Of a stretch of DNA of 14,023 nucleotides, positions 1 through 7,375 are shown in pieces. Numbering within the stretch: the first letter of the stretch is position 1; every line of letters begins with the position of its first letter. The notes below the pieces were generated by a model. That model had not been told where the DNA came from. It was given only the letters and a program-made list of their open reading frames with translations, and did not search any database. Source of the stretch: Chloroflexota bacterium (lineage in GTDB: Bacteria > Chloroflexota > Chloroflexia > Chloroflexales > Kallotenuaceae); the NCBI GenBank assembly GCA_019240175.1, contig JAFAYS010000627.1, forward strand, positions 1 to 14,023. The letters are read 5' to 3'. The position numbers were made by a program, and so were the translations under genes.

Positions 1-606
1 GTTGGGCGCGGGGACGAAGGCCAGGATATAGCCCAACAATCCAAAGCCGACCATGCTCTGCCAGCCGATGCCGGGCAGCGCCAAGCGCAGCTGGATCGGC
101 ACAAACGTTGTAGCGGCGGCAGTCGCCCAGATCAGCGGCACCAGCAGCTGCGCAAAACCCGTGGCCTCACCCCGACCAGGCGAGGTCGCCAGCAGCGCTA
201 GCGCCACGATCCACGCCACGATCGCCAGGCCGACCACGAAAGGCTTCGCGCGCCACGGGCCGGTCATCGGCTCGGGCTCCCAGTCGAGCACCACCGGCTC
301 GCGCACCCGCTTGGGCGTTGGCACATTCAACGGCTGCGAGCGTACCCGCGATTTGCGCTCCTCAACCTGCTGCTGCTCAAGGCGACGCTTCAGTGAGCGC
401 GGATGCGGTGAAGCAGCAACGGCTTCAGTCGCTACCGGCGCTTCCGGTGATTCGAGCAGGATCAGCTCTGGGGCGGGCGGCGCTTCGGGAGCGTCTGGCT
501 CGACCGCCTCGGGCTGCTGCGACTCCTCAACCGGCGTCTCAGCCGGAGCTTCGGGCGTCGACGCAGGAGGTTCGGGAGCTGGTTTAGGATCTTCGTGTTC
601 AGACAT
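1..606 (-). CDS. Proline/glutamate-rich membrane protein, partial (C-terminus outside window)
   Basis: An open frame of 202 codons runs from ATG at 606 to the left edge with no stop, so the C-terminus is missing. Residues 1-65 are very rich in Pro, Glu and Ala and look disordered. Residues 70-90 are a basic, Arg/Lys/Gln-rich linker. Three hydrophobic segments follow at about 122-141, 151-169 and 182-200, with more possible beyond the edge. This suggests a long cytoplasmic tail followed by a polytopic membrane domain. The ATG lies only 5 bp after the aroC stop and has no evident Shine-Dalgarno sequence, so it is probably translated by coupling as the last visible gene of the GT4-TPR-aroC operon. 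I do not recognise a family; the visible part has no catalytic motif. Confidence 0.72.
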   Translation of the reverse strand, partial: MSEHEDPKPAPEPPASTPEAPAETPVEESQQPEAVEPDAPEAPPAPELILLESPEAPVATEAVAASPHPRSLKRRLEQQQVEERKSRVRSQPLNVPTPKRVREPVVLDWEPEPMTGPWRAKPFVVGLAIVAWIVALALLATSPGRGEATGFAQLLVPLIWATAAATTFVPIQLRLALPGIGWQSMVGFGLLGYILAFVPAPN

Positions 607-611
607 AAGCG

Positions 612-1682
612 TTAGATCTGCGCGGCGCGCTGTCGCAGCCAGTGATCGGCCAGCACCAGCAGCAGCATCGCCTCGGCGACCGGGACCAGGCGTGGCAGCA
701 CCGTGGGATCGTGACGGCCTTTGACGACGATCGTGGTGTTCTCACCGGAGCGATCGACGGTCTGCTGCTGCTGCGCGATCGACGCTGGCGGCTTGGCTGC
801 CAACCGCACGACGATCTCCTGGCCGTTCGAGATGCCGCCGAGAATACCGCCGGCGTTATTGGTCGTCGTCCCGATCGAGCCGTCGGCGCGACGAGTGAAC
901 GGATCGTTGTTGGTCGAGCCGCGCTGATTGGCCACGTCAAAGCCGGTGCCGATCTCAACGCCTTTGATCGCCGGAATGCTAAACATCGCGCGGCCAATCT
1001 CTGCGTCGAGCTTATCGAAGACCGGCTCGCCCAGGCCGGCAGGAACGCCCCGCGCACGCACCTCGACAATCCCACCGAGCGAGTCCAGCTCACGCCGCGC
1101 CTGCTCCACCAGCGCGACCATCTGCGGCGCGACCTCGGGGTCGGGGCAGCGCATCGGATTCCGCTCGATCTCGTCCTCGTCGATCCTTTGGGCGCGCAGA
1201 TGCGCCAGCTGGAGCGTGTAGGCTACCACGCTGATGCCGACAGTGCCCAGCAGCTTACGCGCAACCGCGCCTGCCGCCACACGTCCGATCGTTTCGCGCG
1301 CCGAGGAGCGACCGCCGCCACGATAATCGCGCGTACCAAACTTGGCGTCCCAGGTAAAATCGGCGTGGCCGGGCCGGTACAGATTTTTGATCTCGTCGTA
1401 GTCCTGCGAGCGCTGATTGGTATTCTCAACCATCATCGCGATCGGCGTGCCCATCGTGCGGCCTTCAAACACGCCCGACAAAATGCGCACGCGATCCGGC
1501 TCGTTGCGCGCCGAGGTCATGCGGCTTTGTCCCACGCGCCGCCGATCCAGATCGCGCTGGATCTCGGCCTCCTCGATCAACAGCCCAGCGGGACAGCCAT
1601 CCAACACCACGCCGACCGCAGGACCGTGCGATTCGCCAAACGTGGTGATGCGAAACAGCGAACCGAAGCTACTGCCACTCAT
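612..1682 (-). CDS. aroC: Chorismate synthase
   Basis: The product removes phosphate from 5-enolpyruvylshikimate-3-phosphate to make chorismate, the last step of the shikimate pathway, and uses reduced FMN in the cytoplasm. At 356 residues it is near the usual family length. Family signatures are present in order: GESHGPAVG (16-24), the RPGHAD region (103-108), GGGRSSARET (122-131), NNAGGILGGISNG (275-287) and KGRHDPTVLPR (321-331). The ATG at 1682 overlaps the TGA of the upstream TPR/TM gene (ATGA, 4 bp) and lacks its own Shine-Dalgarno, so translation is probably coupled. The next gene begins 5 bp after its stop. No other shikimate gene is visible. Finding aroC between a TPR/TM protein and an unknown membrane protein is an unusual setting. 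Identification is secure. Confidence 0.97.
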   Translation of the reverse strand: MSGSSFGSLFRITTFGESHGPAVGVVLDGCPAGLLIEEAEIQRDLDRRRVGQSRMTSARNEPDRVRILSGVFEGRTMGTPIAMMVENTNQRSQDYDEIKNLYRPGHADFTWDAKFGTRDYRGGGRSSARETIGRVAAGAVARKLLGTVGISVVAYTLQLAHLRAQRIDEDEIERNPMRCPDPEVAPQMVALVEQARRELDSLGGIVEVRARGVPAGLGEPVFDKLDAEIGRAMFSIPAIKGVEIGTGFDVANQRGSTNNDPFTRRADGSIGTTTNNAGGILGGISNGQEIVVRLAAKPPASIAQQQQTVDRSGENTTIVVKGRHDPTVLPRLVPVAEAMLLLVLADHWLRQRAAQI

Positions 1683-2839
1683 GCGTGTTGCTCAACCCGG
1701 CGGCGGAAGAAGGCGCGCCGGCTTCCCAGTGAAAAGATGAAGAACAGAACCGAGAAAGCCAGCAATCCAGTCAGAATCTGCTCGGCCAGGCCGTTGAAGG
1801 AGAAGCCACTCGCGGTGAACGGCGTCAATCCGGCGTAGGCCAGCCCGAACAGCGCGCCCGAGCCCAGCAGCACCAGTGTGGCGATCAGCGCGTTGATGCC
1901 CCAGGACCAGCGGCTGCGGAAAAGCATGCCGAGGATCATCATCAAATCGACGACGGCCAGCACCGTCAGCGTGATCGCGGTGCCGAAGCGCGTCGTGGCA
2001 AGGTCGGCCTCGACCAAACGCAGATTAAAGATCGCCAGGATGGGCCGCAGCGCCGCCTCGAAGCTATTGGGAAAAGCCCAGATCAGCGCGGCAAACGTCG
2101 CAACCGCGCCGAAGCTAAAGATCCAGGTCAGCAGCACCATCCAGCGGGCAAAGCCGGCGAACGGACTGCGGCGATACGTTACCTGAGTCGTCGCGGGCGC
2201 TGCTACCGGCGGCGGCACCGTCGCCATGCGGTCGGTCCGACTGTGATCGACGGCGGTCGTGTTCAGCGGCGTGAAGGCCGACATACGGTCGGTCTGCTGG
2301 GCCGGCTGCGCGGGGGCAGCAGTCGTCTGCGCTTGGTAGGTCGGCACCGCCTGCGTGGGCGCGTCATAGGGACGTGGCTGCGCGGGCACCTCGTAGGTCC
2401 GGGCGTTCGACTGATCCGCCGTATCATAGACTGCGGCGCGGCTCTGCCACCCCGCGTCGACGGCGGATTGACGCGCCTGCTCCTCGTAGCTCGGCGTGGT
2501 GCGCTCCTCGTAGCTCGGCGTGATGCGCTGCTGCGCCGGACGAGTCTCGACGGGCGTCGTGAAGATCTCGGGCCGGGTCTGACGCAGCCAGGCCAGACCC
2601 TGCTGCGCGCGCTGGTTGTCGGGCGCGATCGCAAGTGCCTGCTCCAAAGCTGAGCGCTGCTCACGAGGATCGGAGGCCAGGCCGCCCAGCCAGACCCAGG
2701 CATCGGCATTGAACGGATTGGCGGCGACAAGCTGCCGCAGCATTCCGGCGGCTTCGTCGCGGCGGCCTGCGCGAGCAGCGGCAATCGCCTGATCAAGGGT
2801 AGCGTGTGTTTCGTCGCTCATAAACGCTTTCTCAGTCAT
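1679..2839 (-). CDS. TPR-like repeat protein with disordered linker and four-TM C-terminal domain
   Basis: The protein has 386 residues in three parts. Residues about 12-87 are TPR-like helices (DQAIAAARAGRRDEAAGMLR, then DAWVWLGGLA and ALEQALAIAP). Residues about 95-225 are a low-complexity linker rich in Pro, Gln, Thr and Ala that holds a duplicated TPSYEE (107-112 and 115-120). Four predicted membrane segments lie near 231-253, 287-307, 313-337 and 352-371. I chose ATG 2839 because GAGGTG lies 6 nt upstream; an in-frame GTG at 2848 sits inside that ribosome-binding site. The stop overlaps the aroC start. The TPR end is likely cytoplasmic and may recruit a partner to the membrane, but that is inference. 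The function is unknown. It lies between the GT4 gene (60 bp upstream) and aroC, apparently in one operon. Confidence 0.88.
   Translation of the reverse strand: MTEKAFMSDETHATLDQAIAAARAGRRDEAAGMLRQLVAANPFNADAWVWLGGLASDPREQRSALEQALAIAPDNQRAQQGLAWLRQTRPEIFTTPVETRPAQQRITPSYEERTTPSYEEQARQSAVDAGWQSRAAVYDTADQSNARTYEVPAQPRPYDAPTQAVPTYQAQTTAAPAQPAQQTDRMSAFTPLNTTAVDHSRTDRMATVPPPVAAPATTQVTYRRSPFAGFARWMVLLTWIFSFGAVATFAALIWAFPNSFEAALRPILAIFNLRLVEADLATTRFGTAITLTVLAVVDLMMILGMLFRSRWSWGINALIATLVLLGSGALFGLAYAGLTPFTASGFSFNGLAEQILTGLLAFSVLFFIFSLGSRRAFFRRRVEQHA
2479..2526. repeat. 24-bp direct tandem duplication inside the TPR/TM gene
   Basis: Two adjacent 24-bp units (2479-2502 and 2503-2526) differ at one base (ggt versus gat). 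They encode the duplicated TPSYEE block in the disordered linker. The frame is kept, so this is an in-frame duplication. Confidence 0.9.
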
Positions 2840-2899
2840 AGTTGTCACCTCGCCAGATTAAGCGGCCTGCAAACTCGGCACGGAACACGCCTCGCGGCC

Positions 2900-4108
2900 T
2901 TAGCGTCCCCACGCGCTTTGTCGCCAGCCAGCCTGGCTGCGCCGGTAGGTCTCGATCGTCTGCGCCGCGATCTGCTCCCAATTATAGACGTTTTTTACGT
3001 CTTGTAGTGCATTGGCCGCGCGCATCCCGGCCCAGTGCGGATAATGCAGCGTGTGGAGAATGCCCCAGGCCAATGAGTTGGCATCGCCGGGATAAACCAT
3101 AATCCCGTTTTCATGCGGTCGGACAAACTCGGCCAGCCCGCCGGTCTGCGCGACGACGACAGGGCAATTGTACGCCATGGCCTCAAGCGCGACGATACCG
3201 AAGGGCTCGTACAGGCTTGGAAAGACCGCAACATCCGCGATCTCATAGAGCTTATCACGAACCTCGTCGCTGATGAAGCCGGTAAAAACGAAGCGATCGG
3301 CGACGCCCAACGTTTGCGCCTGGCGGCAAAGCGAGTCGATCATCGGCCCGGTGCCGGCGATCACAAACTTAATTCCCGGCAGATCGCGCATGATCTGCGG
3401 CGCGGCATCGACCAGCACCTGCACGCCCTTCTCGTGGACGAGCCGGCCTACATGATACACAATTTTTTCGTCGGGCTTGGCATATTGCGCGCGAAAGGCG
3501 GCGCGATCGGCATCGGTCAGCGGCTGGCGGCCCGGCAGATTCACGCCGTTATAGATCACGTCGAGCTTATCCGGCGGCACACCAAAAAAGGCCTGCACCT
3601 GCTGCGCCATATATTTACTGACGGTGATCACGCGCCAGGCCTCGTAGGTCAGCCACCACTCGGTGCCATTGATCGCCAGCGACTGCTCGTTGGTCAGCTC
3701 GCCCTGCATGCGGCCACGCTCCATCGAGTGCACCGTAACAACCAGCGGACGCTTGAGCGCATATTTGAGGGCAATGCTGCTATAGGCCACCAGCCAATCA
3801 TGGCCGTGGATCAGATCGAAGCCGCCAAGCTCAAGGCTGAGCGCATGGCCTTTGCGCTCCAAACTGTTGTTATTGGCCTGGCTAAAATGCACAATATTTT
3901 GATCTGTTTGTTCAATGGTGGGTGGCACACGATGCACCGTCGCGCCGGGGCAAATTGTCTCAACATCGGCACCACCGCGTAGGAGCGGCGTGACCACATG
4001 GACTTCAATGCCCTGAGCGGCCAGCGCTGGCACCAGATCTGCGACATGCTTGCCGAGGCCGCCCGCGACATGTGGCGGAAACTCCCACGACAGCAAAAGA
4101 ATACGCAA
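2900..4108 (-). CDS. GT4-family glycosyltransferase (glycogen-synthase-like)
   Basis: The product is a retaining GT-B glycosyltransferase of 402 residues, probably cytoplasmic and using a nucleotide sugar. The N-terminal domain opens with SWEFPPHVAGGLGKHV, where GGLGKHV (17-22) is the glycine-rich acceptor/donor loop seen in glycogen and starch synthase relatives. HGHDW lies at 101-105. The C-terminal domain has GRLVHEKG (221-228) and the EX7E motif EPFGIVALE (E301, E309), then QTGGLAE. The start is TTG at 4108, supported by GGAGAGGA four nt upstream. It is the first gene of a tight minus-strand operon with a TPR/TM protein and aroC. The N-terminal motif suits alpha-glucan synthesis, but GT4 enzymes vary widely in substrate and a cell-surface polysaccharide role is equally possible. 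Family is certain; substrate is not. Confidence 0.93.
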   Translation of the reverse strand: MRILLLSWEFPPHVAGGLGKHVADLVPALAAQGIEVHVVTPLLRGGADVETICPGATVHRVPPTIEQTDQNIVHFSQANNNSLERKGHALSLELGGFDLIHGHDWLVAYSSIALKYALKRPLVVTVHSMERGRMQGELTNEQSLAINGTEWWLTYEAWRVITVSKYMAQQVQAFFGVPPDKLDVIYNGVNLPGRQPLTDADRAAFRAQYAKPDEKIVYHVGRLVHEKGVQVLVDAAPQIMRDLPGIKFVIAGTGPMIDSLCRQAQTLGVADRFVFTGFISDEVRDKLYEIADVAVFPSLYEPFGIVALEAMAYNCPVVVAQTGGLAEFVRPHENGIMVYPGDANSLAWGILHTLHYPHWAGMRAANALQDVKNVYNWEQIAAQTIETYRRSQAGWRQSAWGR

Positions 4109-4120
4109 GGATTCCTCTCC
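4109..4120 (-). promoter_or_regulatory. Ribosome-binding site deciding a TTG start
   Basis: GGAGAGGA (4120-4113) lies 4 nt before TTG at 4108. No ATG or GTG in the same frame is better placed, so the glycosyltransferase most likely starts with TTG. Confidence 0.7.
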
Positions 4121-4200
4121 TTTGGGTGCTTGGTCGATCTGCTGGTGGATAGCGGATAAGGGATCACTCGTAGAGTTGCTACAGATCGTTCGAGATTACC

Positions 4201-4223
4201 GTGGTTAACCACAGGATATTGTA
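4201..4223 (-). promoter_or_regulatory. AT-rich promoter-like leader with 12-bp perfect palindrome (candidate operator)
   Basis: On the minus strand TACAAT (4223-4218) sits in an AT-rich stretch that contrasts with the surrounding GC-rich DNA. GTGGTTAACCAC (4212-4201), a perfect 12-bp palindrome, follows directly where the transcription start would be. The -35 region is poor, which would fit an activated or regulated promoter. It lies about 90 bp upstream of the GT4-aroC operon. The palindrome is read directly; the operator role is inferred. Confidence 0.4.
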
Positions 4224-4286
4224 TATCAAAATCAAAGAATAGTTGCGACTCCGTCACCACCGTCTGTGGTAGAGCTGCCACGATGA

Positions 4287-4319
4287 ATCAAAAAAGACGA
4301 CTCACACGAGTCGCCTTTT
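4287..4319 (-). terminator. Rho-independent terminator of the large TPR gene
   Basis: Read on the minus strand, GGCGACTC, a GTGT loop and GAGTCGTC form an 8-bp stem with one G-U wobble. The stem is extended by an A-tract before and followed by a T6 tract (4295-4290). It starts about 43 bp after the stop of the 894-residue TPR gene. It also folds on the plus strand with one mismatch. Confidence 0.85.
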
Positions 4320-4361
4320 CCAACGCGTCAGACCGCCGATTCGATGCGCCGCAGGAATAAA

Positions 4362-7046
4362 TCAGTGCTTGGCGGCGCGAATCTCGGCGTACATGCGGTA
4401 GGCCTCGTTCGCACGGTCCGCCTCGCCGAGCGCGCCATACATCTGGCCGAGCGCGTAGTAGAGCTGCGGATCGCTGCGATTGATGCCGATCGCCTGCTGC
4501 AAAATCGTGACGGCGCGGCTGGCCTGTCCGGCGCTGAAGAGCGTCTCGGCAAGCTGCGTCAGCGCATGCGCGTTCTTGCGATCGCGCTTGATCGCCGCCT
4601 CGAAGGCCTCGATCGCCTCGCGCTGCCGTCCGGCGGTTTTGTAGGCCACGCCCAGGCCGAAATAGGTCTCGGACTGATCCGGCGCGACGTCTTTGGCGCG
4701 ATTGAAGGCGCTGATCGCGCGATCGAACTGGCGCGCGGCAACGTACAGGCCGCCAAGATCACGCAGCAAGCGCACATTCTGCGGCTCGGCCTTCTGCGCC
4801 AAACGCAGCGTCGCGATCGCATCATCGATCTGGTTTTCCTGGCGCTGGATCTGGCTCAGCTGCATCAACGTTGGGACGTGTCCCGGCAAGAGTTCGGCGG
4901 CCCGACTCATCAATTGCAGCGCCTCGCGTGTGCGGCGCAGATCGCTGTAGATTGTCGCCAGCAGCCGGTGTGCCTCGCCGTCCTCGGGGTTAAGGCTGAT
5001 CGTTTGGCGCAGCGCGTCCACGGCGGTCATCACGTCGCCATCGGTCAGCGCAGCGATCGCCAGGTTGTAGTGGGCGGCGGCAAAGCTCGGGTCGAGCGCG
5101 GTGGCGCGGTGGTAGGCGGCGATCGCCTGCTCTAGCGGACCACGGCTGCTGCTTTCGCGGGCCTGGGTCGCGCGGATGTTGCCCAGCAGATACGCAGTGC
5201 GGGCATCGGTCGGCGCGATGCGCAGCGCCTGCTCAAGGGTTTGCGCGGCCCGTTCCAATTCGCCCTGCTCGGCGCGTAATTCGGCTAGCTCGTGGTAGGT
5301 CGGCAGCTCGTGCGCATCGATCTGAAGCGCGGTCTTCAGCTCTTCGAGCGCCTCGGCGGTCTTGCCGTTACGCCGCAGCACTTTGCCAAGCTGCACGTGC
5401 GCGGGGCCGTACAGCGGCTCTTTTTCGACTGCGGCGCGGAACTCGTGCTCGGCCTCGCTGTCACGGAACTGCTGGAAGTAGGCCAGGCCCAGGTCCATGT
5501 GTGCGCGCGCGTCGGCTGTGACCACGGTTGAGCGCGCAATCGGGCTGAGCGCCTCGCGACTTTCGCCGGTCTGCTTGTACACGCGGCCTAGCGCGGCGTA
5601 GGCGTCGGCGTAGTTGGGCTGGATCGCGATCGCCTGTTCCAACGCTTCGAGCGCGCCGGTCGTATCGCCGCTCTGCTCGTGGAGCAGGCCCAGCAGATAG
5701 TAGGTCGCGGCGTGCTGTGGATCGAGCGCCAGCGCCTGCTCAAGCTGATGCTGTGCCCCGCCAAGGTCGCCGCTGTCGATCAGCAGCGCCGCCAGATCAC
5801 GTCGCGCGCTGACGTCGTTCGGCTGCATGACGAGCGCCTGCTCAAGAATACGCTGCGCGGACGCCTCGTTCGCCTGCGAGCGCAAGATCGCCGCCAGGCC
5901 ACGATAGCTCTCGCTCAAGCTGGGATCGAGCGCAATCGCGCGATCGAAGTGCTTCTCGGCCTCCGCCTGCCGATCGACGCGCTGCTGCAGGACCGCAAGA
6001 TTATGATGGGCCAGCGCCAGCAGCGGAGCCTGCTCGACGGCCTGCGTGAGCTGATCGAGCGCGGCCACGGTTTCGCCACGCAGCGCGTAGAGCACGCCAA
6101 GATTGACCAGCGCCTGTGCCGAGAAGGTCGGCTCGTCGGCGATCGAGCGATAAGCCGCGATCGCGGCATCCCAGCGCTCGTTGATCACATGCAGGTTGCC
6201 GCAAAGCAGCTGTGCGGCGGCGATCGCCGGGCTGACATGGCCGTTGGTTTCGGGCGTCACGCGCACGGCGGCGAGCTCGTTGAGCGCTTCCTCGTCGGCG
6301 GCGTAGGCGTAGAAGATCAGGCCCTGTAGAAACGACCAGAGCTGCTGCGTGCCGACGTAGCGCGCCTGCCAGACGCGCATCCGCTGAACCGGCAGCGCGA
6401 TCGTTTCCAGGCCGCAGAGTCGCAGATCGCTCTGTGGGATCGGCGTTTCCAGGCGTTTGGTCAGGGTAATCTGGGGCGCAAAGACGAGGTCATCGCCGGC
6501 CTGTGGCTCGGACACGCCCCACAGCACAATATCGGCGTTCGCGGCATCGCCTGCGAGAATGGCCTGGCGCTCGTCGGCGACGTAAGGCAGCGTTACCAGC
6601 GCCACGTTGGGGATCGGCGCGATCAGCTTGCGGGTCGCATGCGCCAGCATTTCGCCAACTTCGATGCCGCCGTCGGGCAGCGGCAGTACGGTCTCGCCTT
6701 CCTCGTTGATCACCGGCTCCCAGACTGGACGCGGACGCAGCCACTGCAAGAGCGTACGACGCGGTGCCTGCACTCCCGCCGGCGAGTCGTCGCCAAAGCG
6801 CGCAACGCCGACCACCACATGTCCGGTGATCGACTTGCGCGGCGCGACATTCAGCAGCGCCCAGACGGCCAGCAGCACCAGCGCGATGACAACACGAAAG
6901 AGGAAGAAGATCCAGCTGACAACCGGGCTGACGTTTGGCAGCGTCTCAACATACAGCGCCAGCGGGATCAGCAGCAGCGCGATTGCGGCGCTCGTGAGCA
7001 GCGTCGATCGCGAAAAGCGAGGAATGGCGAAAGAACCGGATTGCAT
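4362..7046 (-). CDS. Large membrane-anchored protein with about 18 TPR repeats
   Basis: The protein has 894 residues. Two hydrophobic segments (about 15-33 and 43-65) form an N-terminal membrane hairpin. Residues about 75-265 form a globular region (VVVGVARFG, then ADIVLWGVSEP) that faintly recalls the TolB-like domain found before TPR arrays in regulatory proteins. From about 273 to the end roughly 18 consecutive 34-residue TPRs can be counted by their LG-Y/LA anchor positions, for example ALVNLGVLYALRGE, TYYLLGLLHEQSGD and TYFGLGVAYKTAGR. An ESSSRG insertion breaks the eleventh. TPR superhelices bind other proteins, so a membrane assembly scaffold is likely; the partner is unknown. The ATG at 7046 has no Shine-Dalgarno, and a -10-like TATACT ends 6 nt before it, suggesting a leaderless mRNA. 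The gene stands alone, with a terminator after it. Confidence 0.93.
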   Translation of the reverse strand: MQSGSFAIPRFSRSTLLTSAAIALLLIPLALYVETLPNVSPVVSWIFFLFRVVIALVLLAVWALLNVAPRKSITGHVVVGVARFGDDSPAGVQAPRRTLLQWLRPRPVWEPVINEEGETVLPLPDGGIEVGEMLAHATRKLIAPIPNVALVTLPYVADERQAILAGDAANADIVLWGVSEPQAGDDLVFAPQITLTKRLETPIPQSDLRLCGLETIALPVQRMRVWQARYVGTQQLWSFLQGLIFYAYAADEEALNELAAVRVTPETNGHVSPAIAAAQLLCGNLHVINERWDAAIAAYRSIADEPTFSAQALVNLGVLYALRGETVAALDQLTQAVEQAPLLALAHHNLAVLQQRVDRQAEAEKHFDRAIALDPSLSESYRGLAAILRSQANEASAQRILEQALVMQPNDVSARRDLAALLIDSGDLGGAQHQLEQALALDPQHAATYYLLGLLHEQSGDTTGALEALEQAIAIQPNYADAYAALGRVYKQTGESREALSPIARSTVVTADARAHMDLGLAYFQQFRDSEAEHEFRAAVEKEPLYGPAHVQLGKVLRRNGKTAEALEELKTALQIDAHELPTYHELAELRAEQGELERAAQTLEQALRIAPTDARTAYLLGNIRATQARESSSRGPLEQAIAAYHRATALDPSFAAAHYNLAIAALTDGDVMTAVDALRQTISLNPEDGEAHRLLATIYSDLRRTREALQLMSRAAELLPGHVPTLMQLSQIQRQENQIDDAIATLRLAQKAEPQNVRLLRDLGGLYVAARQFDRAISAFNRAKDVAPDQSETYFGLGVAYKTAGRQREAIEAFEAAIKRDRKNAHALTQLAETLFSAGQASRAVTILQQAIGINRSDPQLYYALGQMYGALGEADRANEAYRMYAEIRAAKH

Positions 7047-7052
7047 GGCCCA

Positions 7053-7061
7053 AGTATAGCA
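7053..7061 (-). promoter_or_regulatory. Extended -10 promoter for the large TPR gene, leaderless arrangement
   Basis: TGCTATACT on the minus strand combines an extended -10 TGn element with TATACT (7058-7053). Exactly six bases (TGGGCC) separate it from the ATG at 7046, so transcription should begin at or very near the start codon. No good -35 was found at 16-18 bp, as expected for an extended -10 promoter. Confidence 0.6.
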
Positions 7062-7138
7062 ACCGCGCTCCGGCCCTCGCCATTACGAAGAGTCGTTATC
7101 AGCTATGGGCCAATCGGCGCGGGCCACGGGGACCAACG

Positions 7139-7170
7139 TAGAACCTAGAACTAAGAACCTAGAACCTAGA
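7139..7170. repeat. Left heptamer array (TAGAACC units)
   Basis: Four consecutive heptamers TAGAACC, TAGAACT, AAGAACC and TAGAACC (7139-7166) are followed by TAGA. The 17 bases at 7154-7170 are the exact reverse complement of 7421-7437. Confidence 0.88.
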
Positions 7171-7191
7171 GGATGATGAGGATGGTTCTAG

Positions 7192-7369
7192 GTTCGTGAG
7201 CAGGCCCTCACCCCCGGCCCCTTTCTCCAAACCTCGCCAACCCTTTGGCTCGGTTGCGACAGGCGAGGGGGAAGTCGGTGGTACTTCTTTGTTCGTGAGC
7301 AGGCCCTCATCCCCCGGCCCCTTCTCCCGCCGCCGCAGGAGAAGGGGAGAAATGGTGTACTTCTTTGTT
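7192..7369. repeat. Tandem G/C-rich intergenic repeat, two copies 99 bp apart
   Basis: Both copies begin GTTCGTGAGCAGGCCCTCA, then CCCCCGGCCCC, and end GTACTTCTTTGTT. Copy 1 spans about 7192-7293 and copy 2 about 7291-7369. The heads differ by a single inserted T over about 30 bases; the middles differ in length and sequence. Copy 2 contains a perfect 10-bp hairpin, CCCCTTCTCC (7318-7327) with GGAGAAGGGG (7338-7347). Copy 1 has a different pairing, CCTCGCC (7232-7238) with GGCGAGG (7262-7268). No coding content is convincing here. Confidence 0.85.
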
Positions 7370-7375
7370 GGTTTG

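Noticed and set aside
642..1838. 398-codon plus-strand ORF
   Set aside because: It lies antisense to aroC, whose product has all chorismate synthase motifs. Its translation is rich in Arg, His and Asp with no family pattern, as expected from the complement of a GC-rich gene.
3113..3982. 289-codon plus-strand ORF
   Set aside because: It is antisense to the GT4 glycosyltransferase, and its composition is that of a complementary-strand shadow with no start signal.
4344..5135. 263-codon plus-strand ORF
   Set aside because: It is antisense to the TPR array, and its apparent repeats are the complement of the TPRs.
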